In this document: positions 1 through 6,550 of the stretch, piece after piece | Position numbering within the stretch: the stretch's first letter is position 1 | How the letters are laid out: each line of letters opens with the position of its first letter | Assembly: GCA_005883775.1 (NCBI GenBank) | Contig: VBEU01000052.1 | Span: 1-24,576, forward strand | Direction: 5' to 3' | DNA: 24,576 bases | Source of the DNA: Chloroflexota bacterium | GTDB lineage: Bacteria; Chloroflexota; Limnocylindria; P2-11E | Made by a program: the position numbers and the translations under genes | The notes under the pieces: generated by a model | What the model saw: only the letters and a program-made list of their open reading frames with translations | The model's database searches: none | What the model was told of the DNA's origin: nothing

Positions 1-474
1 CTCTGCTCCGCGACAGCCACCGTTAGCGTCCTGCGCTACGGCACGGTCTACGGACCTGGCGAGTCCGGGTCGCATGTGATCCCGACGATGATCCGTGCGG
101 CGCTGGCCGGTGATGCGCCCGAGGTCGAGGGCGATGGGTCGGACGAGCATGACTACGTCCACATCGCCGACGCGGTGGACGCCACGATGTCCGCTCTCGT
201 TAGGCGTGCGGACGGTGTGTACAACGTCGGCACCGGGATCGGCACGACGATGATCGAGCTCGCGAGCCTCATCGTGTGGCTGACCGGAGGTAAGGCGGCG
301 CCGCTCAAGCGCCCGGCCGATGGGAACCCGGCCCGCGCCAGCCTCATCCTCGATACGAGCCGCGCCCGCTCGGATCTCGCGTTTGCGCCTCGCCATGCCC
401 TTGCCGATGGATTGAAGGAGGAAGTCGGCTGGCTCAAAGCCACATCCGAGGGCAACCTCAAGAGCGCCGCATGA
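1..474 (+). CDS. NAD-dependent epimerase/dehydratase, C-terminal part (5' end outside window)
   Basis: The frame is open from the first base, so the N-terminal Rossmann part lies upstream. The visible part reads RYGTVYGPGE, then a segment with GDGSDEHDYVHIADAVDA and YNVGTG. These are the usual C-terminal signatures of extended short-chain dehydrogenases that act on nucleotide sugars (UDP-glucose 4-epimerase or dTDP-glucose dehydratase type): the residues after the catalytic Tyr/Lys, the sugar-binding loop and the D-Y-V-H-I-x-D motif. The catalytic YxxxK is not in the window. The exact substrate cannot be told from this fragment. The next gene begins 23 nt after its stop on the same strand, so the two are probably co-transcribed. 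Sugar-nucleotide work fits the polysaccharide genes elsewhere in the window. Confidence 0.85.
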   Translation, partial: LCSATATVSVLRYGTVYGPGESGSHVIPTMIRAALAGDAPEVEGDGSDEHDYVHIADAVDATMSALVRRADGVYNVGTGIGTTMIELASLIVWLTGGKAAPLKRPADGNPARASLILDTSRARSDLAFAPRHALADGLKEEVGWLKATSEGNLKSAA

Positions 475-497
475 CCTGAAACAGCCATGGGGTACTG

Positions 498-1229
498 ATG
501 GATGCGTTCAAGACCAGTCGAGCGGAACCGATCGGGAACCTCCGTGTCCTGCCCGGTGTGGTCGCGGGCGCGCTCAGGAACTCCGTTGCCGATCCGCGAG
601 ACCTCCGAGAGGGATTGCTGCGAAACGTGTGGACCGAGCTGAAGCGATTCAGCGCGAGGAACGTCCGGACGATCGAGATGGGTCGCATCCGGGGGATCCA
701 CCGGGTGACCGTCGAGGGCCCGGTCGTGCGCCACGGAATTCTCATCGTCAGCGCTTTGGCGGCGGTCCTCGAGTGCGAAAGGATCTTCGAGTTTGGGACA
801 TCCGACGGCGAGACCTCCCGCCTGCTCGCGCACAACCTGCCCGCGGCCGAGATCTACAGCTTCGACGCATTCCCTGATGGCGAGCGGGCGCGGGCGAGTG
901 AGATACCTCAGGCGCTCGGAGCGCGGGTCGCAAGACTCTCCGGCGACTCCGAGACGTACGACTTCGTGCCGTACAGCGGGATCATCGATCTGGTACACAT
1001 CGATGCCAGCCGGCGCGTTGGCTCCCTGCAGGCGGATACCGATGCGGCGTTTGGCATGCTGTCCGAGCTCGGCTCGATCGTCTGGTACGGCTATTCCTAC
1101 CAGCCGGCCCTCTACAGATTCCTGAACGCTCTCGCCCCGGCGCTCGATCGTCCGATCTATCACCTCGCCGGAACGCGGCTCGCCCTGTACAGCCGTTGGG
1201 ACATCGTGGCAAGCGAGGGCGACCCTTGA
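498..1229 (+). CDS. class I SAM-dependent methyltransferase-like protein (Methyltransf_24 type), divergent
   Basis: The 243-residue protein has an FEFGTSDGETSRLLA segment that matches the glycine-rich SAM-binding motif I. Further on, LVHIDASRRVGSLQADTDAAF matches the region where small-molecule methyltransferases of this type usually read VHIDG-x-H-x-Y followed by a second acidic strand. The usual His and Tyr of that motif are replaced, and the usual W-x-D-Y after the glycine turn reads WYGYSY here, so the enzyme may be inactive or changed in specificity. The start is the ATG 23 nt after the epimerase stop. The N-terminal 85 residues do not match anything I recognise. Neighbouring sugar genes suggest a role in glycan modification, but this is inference. 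Confidence 0.6.
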   Translation: MDAFKTSRAEPIGNLRVLPGVVAGALRNSVADPRDLREGLLRNVWTELKRFSARNVRTIEMGRIRGIHRVTVEGPVVRHGILIVSALAAVLECERIFEFGTSDGETSRLLAHNLPAAEIYSFDAFPDGERARASEIPQALGARVARLSGDSETYDFVPYSGIIDLVHIDASRRVGSLQADTDAAFGMLSELGSIVWYGYSYQPALYRFLNALAPALDRPIYHLAGTRLALYSRWDIVASEGDP

Positions 1230-1357
1230 GCTGCCGCTTGTTTACCCGTGCACTCGGTCACCGGCTTGTATGCTCTGCAATCACACGAAAACGCAGGGTG
1301 GGGCCGCGTCCGCGAGGCCGCGGCAAGTCGTCGGTGCAAAGAGCCAATAACAACGGC
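1230..1357. other. intergenic region before the first response regulator
   Basis: There are 128 nt between the methyltransferase-like gene and the regulator. A TATGCT at about 1269-1274 could serve as a -10 element, but I see no convincing -35 at the usual spacing. No hairpin with a T-run is visible. A longer reading of the regulator would extend into this stretch, but the extension does not resemble a receiver domain. Confidence 0.3.
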
Positions 1358-2086
1358 ATGTCCTCGTCTCGCGTCCTTCTCGTGGACGACGAGCGGGATC
1401 TGCTCGAGTTGCTCGCGTTCGTCGTGGAGCAGGCTGGATTCGTTCCGATCAAGGCCGCCAATCCGACCGAGGCGCTCGAGGCGCTCGAGAAGGAAGATCC
1501 GGCTGTGGCCGTCGTCGACCTCAACCTACGGCCGTGGAGCGGGTTCGACCTGATCGCCGAGATCAGGAAGCGGAACCCCAAGCTTCCGATCACCGTCCTG
1601 ACCGCCCGCGCGGGCGAGGATGACAAAGTTCGTGCGCTCGACACCGGAGCCGACGATTACGTCGTCAAGCCATTCGCCCACCGCGAGCTCGTCGCCCGCA
1701 TCCGCGCCCAGGTCCGCCGCGCCGAGCTCGAACGGGGCACGTCAGGAGAAAGCACCCTTGCTGCGGGTATCTTTCAACTCGATCTCCGAGAGCGACTTCT
1801 GGTCGTCGACGGCGAGCTGGAGCTGCGCCTTACCGGTACGGAGTTCAGGCTCCTCGAATGCCTCATGCGCAACGCGGACTCCGTCGTCGGCACCAACATG
1901 CTCGCGCGGTACGTATGGGGCTACAACGATCCACCGGCTCGTGAGGCCATGCGGGTGACGGTCTACCGGCTTCGGCGCAAGCTTGGCGACGGTCGATCTG
2001 GCTCTCGTTTGATCGAAACCGTCCCTGGAGTCGGTCTGCGGCTTCGCACCGTACGGGCCGAACAAGCGACCGAGCCCTCGTTGTAA
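1358..2086 (+). CDS. OmpR/PhoB-family response regulator
   Basis: The 242-residue protein is a phosphorylation-controlled transcription factor. The receiver domain spans about residues 4-118, with the acidic pair D10-D11, phospho-acceptor D54 in VVDLNL, switch Thr82 and K104 in VVKPF. A winged-helix DNA-binding domain follows (about 140-236), with LTGTEFRLLECL, a recognition region around VTVYRLRRKLGD and the final wing VPGVGLRL. I chose ATG 1358 because the receiver fold begins right there; the same frame is open upstream to 1196, but those residues are arginine-rich and unlike a receiver. An in-frame GTG at 1334 is possible. No strong ribosome-binding site is seen. No histidine kinase is encoded nearby, so it is an orphan within this window. 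Confidence 0.93.
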   Translation: MSSSRVLLVDDERDLLELLAFVVEQAGFVPIKAANPTEALEALEKEDPAVAVVDLNLRPWSGFDLIAEIRKRNPKLPITVLTARAGEDDKVRALDTGADDYVVKPFAHRELVARIRAQVRRAELERGTSGESTLAAGIFQLDLRERLLVVDGELELRLTGTEFRLLECLMRNADSVVGTNMLARYVWGYNDPPAREAMRVTVYRLRRKLGDGRSGSRLIETVPGVGLRLRTVRAEQATEPSL

Positions 2087-2102
2087 CGGCCCTGTCGCTC
2101 TT

Positions 2103-2123
2103 GCGGCGTCGTTTTAACGCCGC
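2103..2123. promoter_or_regulatory. inverted repeat between the two response-regulator genes
   Basis: GCGGCG (2103-2108) and CGCCGC (2118-2123) can pair around a 9-nt AT-rich loop. The 75-nt gap also holds three similar short words, TGTAACGGC, TTTAACGCC and GTTAACGGA, spaced through 2084-2145. There is no T-run after the stem, so an operator or attenuator is as likely as a terminator. Repeats of this kind are often sites for OmpR-type regulators, but that is inference. Confidence 0.3.
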
Positions 2124-2191
2124 CGTAGCGGGCTCGTTAACGGACATGAAGCCCGCGCCCGTTGTCCAATTCTCGGCAACACGAAACGGGA

Positions 2192-2992
2192 ATGAGGGAC
2201 AAAGTGATCAAGCTTCTGCTCGTCGAGGACGACCCCGACATGCTCGACCTGACCGCGTATGTACTCCGCCGGGAGCGGTTCGTAGTCGCCGAGGCAAGCG
2301 ACGGCGCGCAGGCGCTCCGCCGCTGGAGGGCCGACCGGCCGGACCTCGTGATCCTCGATCTCGGCTTGCCGACCCTCGATGGTTTCGAGGTGCTGCGCCA
2401 GATCCGGGGGGACGGCGAGACTCCGATCCTCGTTCTCACCGGTCGTAGAGACGCCCAGGACATCCTCCGCGCCTTCAACCTCGGCACAGACGACTTCATG
2501 CCGAAGCCGTTCGAGTTCAGGGAGCTCGTGGCTCGCGTTCGTGCCGTGCTCCGCCGCGCGAAGCTCGCGGTCGAAGAGCAAGGAGAGCCGCGCCTTCAGC
2601 TCGATGGGTTGACGCTCGATCCGCAGACATACGAGGTTGGCTGGCGCGAGGCGAGCGTCCGCCTCACGCCCACCGAGTTCCGGATCCTCTACCTCCTGGC
2701 GACGAGCGCAGACAAGGTTGTTCCCGCAAGCCGCTTGTACACGTACGTGTGGGGCAGCGCGGGCGGCGACGCGAACGCGCTGCGCTCCCACATCAGCCAC
2801 CTTCGCCGAAAGCTCGAGGTCGGGGTTGGCGGAGACGTCCCGGGAACGATCTCCTCGGTGCCGGCCGTCGGGTACATCTTCCGGCGGTCGGGTCCGAAGC
2901 CCACGGCTGCGGCATCGGCCCCGGCCATGCCGAAAGCCGTATCGGCCACGCCGCCAGCGGCCGCGTCTCTGTCCACCGCAGCCGCCAGCTAG
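2192..2992 (+). CDS. OmpR/PhoB-family response regulator with Ala/Pro-rich tail
   Basis: This is a second receiver plus winged-helix regulator (266 residues from ATG 2192). The receiver has E12-D13-D14, phospho-acceptor D56 in VILDLGLP, Thr83 and K105 in MPKPF. The DNA-binding domain (about 130-230) contains LTPTEFRILYLLA and SHISHLRRKLE. After the last wing (VPAVGYIFRR) comes an unstructured tail of some 35 residues made mostly of Ala, Pro, Ser and Thr, which is unusual for the family. A GTG at 2204 has a better placed GAGGG ribosome-binding site and would remove four residues; a TTG at 2162 is less likely. It lies 105 nt after the first regulator on the same strand, and the two are only moderately similar. 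No kinase is seen beside them. Confidence 0.92.
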   Translation: MRDKVIKLLLVEDDPDMLDLTAYVLRRERFVVAEASDGAQALRRWRADRPDLVILDLGLPTLDGFEVLRQIRGDGETPILVLTGRRDAQDILRAFNLGTDDFMPKPFEFRELVARVRAVLRRAKLAVEEQGEPRLQLDGLTLDPQTYEVGWREASVRLTPTEFRILYLLATSADKVVPASRLYTYVWGSAGGDANALRSHISHLRRKLEVGVGGDVPGTISSVPAVGYIFRRSGPKPTAAASAPAMPKAVSATPPAAASLSTAAAS

Positions 2993-3018
2993 CGACGCGC
3001 GTCAGGACGAAGCTCGCG

Positions 3019-4335
3019 TCACGACTCCGCTGGTGGCGAGGACTCCCCTTTGCCGACGTGGCTGACGGTGAACCGGAATTTGCCCGATGACGTCGCGGGA
3101 ATGTCGTCGACGACCTCCCACGCGACCTCGAACGTGGGGTCGCCATGCACGAGGATGCCCGATGTGATCCGTAGACGCACCGCATCGGTGTATTCCGCGG
3201 CGGGCACGATCCTGATCCGCAGGCGAGTCCGCGTCTCCTGATCCACGCGAAAGCGATGGACGGGCGCCTTGTCGAAGAGGCGCATGAAGAAGAGCGCGTG
3301 GAGCAGGACGCCTCGCGGCGAAACGATGAGATCGGACATGCGGCCGAGCACCGAGGCGAGTCGCACGCTCTGACGTCCGCACGAGCAGCCATCACGACCG
3401 AGACAAGCCATGTCGCTGAGCCGGTATCTCACCAGAGGCGTCGCCAGATTCCGCAGGCTCGTGATGACGACCTCGCCCTCTTCACCGGGTTCGCTTCGAG
3501 GCTGCCCATCCGGACCAACGATCTCGACGATGTTGTTCTCCATCACCAGGTGGAGGCCATCGTGCGCCTCGCATTCGTGCGCGATCGTCCCCACTTCGCG
3601 GGTCGCGTAGCGGTCGAACACGGGTGCGCCGAACGATTCCCCGATCATGCCGCGCTCCCGCGGCATCAGCGTCTCCGCCGCGGTGATGACCGCGGCCAGG
3701 CCGTCGAGCTTTCGGTCGAGGGCGCGCCCGACCTCGATCAGCGTGGACACGTAGCCGATCACCAGCGCGGGCCGAAACGCGCGCAGGCGCTGGACGGTCG
3801 CGGGGAGACCATCGCGACGAAGCGCGAAGGCATCGAACCAGAGGACGTTGACCGCCGCGTCCCGGACGGTCCCGGCCAGCCCACGGTGAACGCGCGAGTC
3901 ATCGGCCGCGTACCAGTCGCGGTACTCCTGCGACTGATAAAGGCGGACCGGTGTCCCCGTCGAGCCGCTGCTGTAGTTCTCGCGTGCGTCGGGGGCGGAT
4001 CTCGCCGAGCCGGCGATCTGATCCAAGTGCTGCTGCAGCTCCGACTTCTCGAGGATCGGTAGATGCCGCAGGTCATCGATGCGGAAACGCGCCGGGTCGG
4101 GGACGTCGCGAAGCTTCTCGCGGTACCACGGGCTCACTTCGAACGCATGGGTCAAGAGACGCCGGAGCTGCTGCTCCTGGAGCTCGCGCAGCTTTTCGAG
4201 CGGCCAGTCTCGAGTCTCCATCAACTTCACGAAGGCGCGCCGGCGCCCAGACCGCGCGCGGCCATCCACGAGTCGGTAGAAAAGCGGGGAGGCGGCATTC
4301 CCAAGAGCGCGCCGTGCTGTGCTTCCCAACTCCAC
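3019..4335 (-). CDS. PaaK/CapK-family adenylate-forming enzyme
   Basis: The 438-residue protein belongs to the phenylacetate-CoA ligase branch of the AMP-binding superfamily. The phosphate-binding loop YSSGSTGTP is at residues 121-129. Further on are FDRYATREVGTIAHEC (the conserved Y-x-x-x-E region) and LVRYRLSDMACL followed by CSCGR, the Cys-containing turn common in PaaK and CapK proteins. The C-terminal lid ends with TSSGKFRFTV, which carries the usual lysine. Members next to sugar genes are often annotated CapK and thought to activate an acyl group for surface polysaccharide; the substrate here is unknown. The gene begins 2 nt after the acetyltransferase stop, so the two are co-transcribed. 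It converges with the second response regulator, with 26 nt between stops. Confidence 0.85.
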   Translation of the reverse strand: MELGSTARRALGNAASPLFYRLVDGRARSGRRRAFVKLMETRDWPLEKLRELQEQQLRRLLTHAFEVSPWYREKLRDVPDPARFRIDDLRHLPILEKSELQQHLDQIAGSARSAPDARENYSSGSTGTPVRLYQSQEYRDWYAADDSRVHRGLAGTVRDAAVNVLWFDAFALRRDGLPATVQRLRAFRPALVIGYVSTLIEVGRALDRKLDGLAAVITAAETLMPRERGMIGESFGAPVFDRYATREVGTIAHECEAHDGLHLVMENNIVEIVGPDGQPRSEPGEEGEVVITSLRNLATPLVRYRLSDMACLGRDGCSCGRQSVRLASVLGRMSDLIVSPRGVLLHALFFMRLFDKAPVHRFRVDQETRTRLRIRIVPAAEYTDAVRLRITSGILVHGDPTFEVAWEVVDDIPATSSGKFRFTVSHVGKGESSPPAES

Positions 4336-4337
4336 GC

Positions 4338-4892
4338 TCAGTCTCCGGTCGTCCGCAGCCGCGCGTAGTCGCTCCGCGTCAGCTCGAACAGCAGTACTTC
4401 CTGCTGCCTGTCGGCTGCCGTCGCGCCCTTGGCGTTCCCGATGAGCCGGTACCCGGACTTCTCCAGAAGCCGGCGGCTCGCCGTGTTCTCGGCCATTGCG
4501 GTCGCCCTGAGAGAGTCAAAGCCGAGTCGCCCGAACACGAAATCGTTCCTGATCGCGCAGGCCTCGGCGGCGAATCCCTTCCCGTGTTCGGACCGTTCAC
4601 CGATCAGGACCGCGGCGGTCGCGTGACGCTTGGTGCGATCGATGTGCCGAATAAGGCAATGCCCGATCGCTTGCCCGTCATGGGTGATGATCCACAGGAT
4701 CGCGTTCGGACGGAGGCCGCCGACGAATAGGACCGCCGCCGCGATCGCGGGCCGTTTCGCCCAGGGGACGTCGCGTGTCCACCAATACCGAGTGACCTCG
4801 GGGTCCCCGAGCCAGCGCACGATCCGCGGTATGTCACGCACGGACGGCGGGCGGAGGGCGAGCCGGGGTCCGGTGAGTGCAGGACCGAACAT
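4338..4892 (-). CDS. GNAT-family N-acetyltransferase (RimJ/RimL type)
   Basis: The 184-residue protein starts with LTGPRLALRPPSVRDIPRI, the typical beginning of the RimJ/RimL-like branch. The acetyl-CoA pyrophosphate loop is read in LIGERSEHGKGFAAEA, matching (R/Q)-x-x-G-x-(G/A). The later AENTASRRLLEKSGYRL segment is the conserved N-x-x-S-x-x-(L/V)-x-x-x-x-G-(F/Y) of the fold. GNAT enzymes of this branch transfer acetyl groups to protein N-termini, antibiotics or amino sugars, and the target cannot be told from sequence. It precedes the PaaK-like gene by 2 nt, which suggests both modify the same product. I see neither a clear ribosome-binding site nor a TANNNT box at the usual distance from this ATG. 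Confidence 0.85.
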   Translation of the reverse strand: MFGPALTGPRLALRPPSVRDIPRIVRWLGDPEVTRYWWTRDVPWAKRPAIAAAVLFVGGLRPNAILWIITHDGQAIGHCLIRHIDRTKRHATAAVLIGERSEHGKGFAAEACAIRNDFVFGRLGFDSLRATAMAENTASRRLLEKSGYRLIGNAKGATAADRQQEVLLFELTRSDYARLRTTGD

Positions 4893-4979
4893 TCGAACCC
4901 ATGCTTGCCCAGTCGCGACCGGAACGCTTGAGCCGCGGTCATGTACACGGACGGCGTATCAGGAGTCGAGGGTCTCCGG

Positions 4980-5053
4980 TGGGCTCTGGGTGGCTCGAAC
5001 ACCCGACCTCAGCGATGTCAACGCTGCGCTCTAACCAGCTGAGCTAAGAGCCC
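4980..5053 (-). tRNA. tRNA-Val (anticodon GAC)
   Basis: The reverse strand folds into a complete 74-nt cloverleaf. The acceptor stem GGGCTCT pairs with AGAGCCC; the D stem is GCTC/GAGC with loop AGCTGGTTA; the anticodon stem CAGCG/CGCTG encloses loop TTGACAT, giving anticodon GAC; the T stem GGGTG/CACCC encloses TTCGAGC. The discriminator base is A. The next bases are CCG, so the 3' CCA is not fully encoded and must be added after transcription. The 5' end lies 7 nt after the midA stop on the same strand. Confidence 0.95.
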
Positions 5054-5060
5054 TCGGGGG

Positions 5061-6194
5061 TCAAGGATAGCGTGCGGCGCTCTCCGGGCGCGGAGCGCCG
5101 AACATCCGGAGGCCTTCGCTCGTCGCGCCCTTTGCGAAACACACGACCTTGAACGCGCCGAGACCGTTCGGATCCAGCAACGCGTCGATCGCCGAACGCC
5201 GACTCGCCGCACGGAGCTGCTCGATCGGAGTCGCCGGGCGAGCCGTAGCCTCGCGGATGCCGAGCGCAACGAGCACCTCGCGCTGCGTCGACGCTCCGAC
5301 CAGCTGAAGACCCGCTCCCTCCGCCGCGCGTCGGATCGCCGTGAAGTCGACGCTCGCCGTCAGGTCATGACGGCCCGGCTCGGCCAGAGGATCCGCGATC
5401 AGTCGGTGCTGCGCGACCCCGCGAACCGTTCCGGCCCCCTGGCGCGTCAGGAGCTCGGCCTCATCTCCGCCGTAGTCGATGAGCACGATGTACCCGGAGA
5501 CAAGTGCGGCCGCGAGACTCGCGACCCAGCCCTCGGCCGCAGGGCTCGTCTCCCACCGGCCGCCGAGAGGCACCGACTCCGGGATCCGCCAGCGGAGGTC
5601 GGCCGTGCTCGGCGGTCGGATGATCTCGACGAGCTGGCCGTTGTCTTCGCCGACGAAGACTTCACGCACGCCTTCCGCCGTCCGCGTGAGGACATGCACC
5701 GGGAATGCGTCGAGGACCTCATTCGCGAACACGACGCCGTTGATCGGGGCGAGGCTTCGCGCGACGGACGCCCAGCGCAGGTCGCGCCCCTCGAGCGCCA
5801 GCGATTGCTGCGCTCGCATCCGCGGGCTGACTTCGACGATCGCCGGCCGCGCTCCGCGCGCGGCGTCAGCTCTTTCGCGCTCGAGCGCGCCGAGGAGATC
5901 GCGCATCAGGATCCCCCGTCCCGCGCCGGCCTCGACAAGGTCCCAGGTCGCGGGCTTACCCATGAGGAGCCAGAGATCTGCGACGCCTCGCGCCAGCGAC
6001 CGTCCGAAGGCCGGGCCGAGATCCGGAGAGGTCACGAAATCACCTTCGAACCCGAGCGACGCTCGCGTCGTGTAATAGCCGTCCTCCGGATCGAAGAGCG
6101 CGGTCTCCATGAAATCGGCGAAGGTGATCGGTCCGCGCGTCCGTATGCGCGCGACGACCCGCTCGGCCAGGTTTCCCACGCGGGGATTGCTCAT
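5061..6194 (-). CDS. MidA/NDUFAF7-family SAM-dependent methyltransferase
   Basis: The 377-residue protein matches the DUF185 (MidA) family over its full usual length. The N-terminal ITFADFMETALFDPEDGYY with downstream GDFVTSPDLGPAFG is the family signature. VEAGAGRGILMRDLL (about 88-101) is SAM motif I, and FANEVLDAFPV (157-166) is the conserved N-E-x-x-D-A-x-P-V block. In mitochondria the family member NDUFAF7 methylates an arginine of the NDUFS2 subunit and is needed to assemble complex I; bacterial targets are mostly unknown. The ATG at 6194 overlaps the stop of the preceding membrane protein gene as ATGA, so the two are translationally coupled. The operon's first gene encodes NuoG- and NuoI-like modules, which suggests a related electron-transfer target. 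Confidence 0.9.
   Translation of the reverse strand: MSNPRVGNLAERVVARIRTRGPITFADFMETALFDPEDGYYTTRASLGFEGDFVTSPDLGPAFGRSLARGVADLWLLMGKPATWDLVEAGAGRGILMRDLLGALERERADAARGARPAIVEVSPRMRAQQSLALEGRDLRWASVARSLAPINGVVFANEVLDAFPVHVLTRTAEGVREVFVGEDNGQLVEIIRPPSTADLRWRIPESVPLGGRWETSPAAEGWVASLAAALVSGYIVLIDYGGDEAELLTRQGAGTVRGVAQHRLIADPLAEPGRHDLTASVDFTAIRRAAEGAGLQLVGASTQREVLVALGIREATARPATPIEQLRAASRRSAIDALLDPNGLGAFKVVCFAKGATSEGLRMFGAPRPESAARYP
5065..5070 (-). promoter_or_regulatory. possible -10 element for tRNA-Val
   Basis: TATCCT on the reverse strand lies in the last codons of midA, 11 nt before the first tRNA base, which would start transcription a few bases ahead of the tRNA. No matching -35 hexamer is seen, so read-through from the midA operon is the alternative. 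Confidence 0.3.
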
Positions 6195-6550
6195 CCGCGA
6201 GGGCGTCGCCTCACCCGGCGGAAGCTGCCGTGCGGCAGCATGAGCAGCAAGATCGCGGTCAACCCTGCGATCGGCGCGAGAGCCCACTCGGCCCATCCCT
6301 GCGCCCAAACGATGACGGCATATGTGACCGTCGCCGCAAGAACGCTGAGCCAGACGGGCCACGACCAACCCGTTGTCAACGCTTTGAACGTCGCGCGGGT
6401 GTTTCGCGCGGCACGGACGGGATCCCTGCTCGCCCGCCAGATCCACAGCCGCATCGCGCCGGTGAAGAGAAGGAGGAACGCGATGAGCGCGAGGACTTGC
6501 CAGAAGAACTCGTCCGCCGAGACGCTGCGCTCTGCGGCTATGCGCCCCAT
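6191..6550 (-). CDS. small membrane protein of unknown function
   Basis: This 119-residue protein has two or three hydrophobic segments: one near residues 14-37 (FFWQVLALIAFLLLF) and a longer stretch near 65-108 that contains WPVWLSVLAATVTYAVIVW and LTAILLLMLP. The tail is basic (FRRVRRRPRG), predicted cytoplasmic by the positive-inside rule. I do not recognise a family. The ATG at 6550 lies inside the end of the preceding oxidoreductase gene (13-nt overlap), and its stop shares ATGA with midA, so it is in the middle of a coupled three-gene operon. It may anchor the iron-sulfur protein to the membrane, but that rests on position alone. Confidence 0.7.
   Translation of the reverse strand: MGRIAAERSVSADEFFWQVLALIAFLLLFTGAMRLWIWRASRDPVRAARNTRATFKALTTGWSWPVWLSVLAATVTYAVIVWAQGWAEWALAPIAGLTAILLLMLPHGSFRRVRRRPRG

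Noticed and set aside
3256..4062. 268-codon plus-strand frame opposite the PaaK-like gene
   Set aside because: It is antisense to the AMP-binding motifs and has no recognisable domain.
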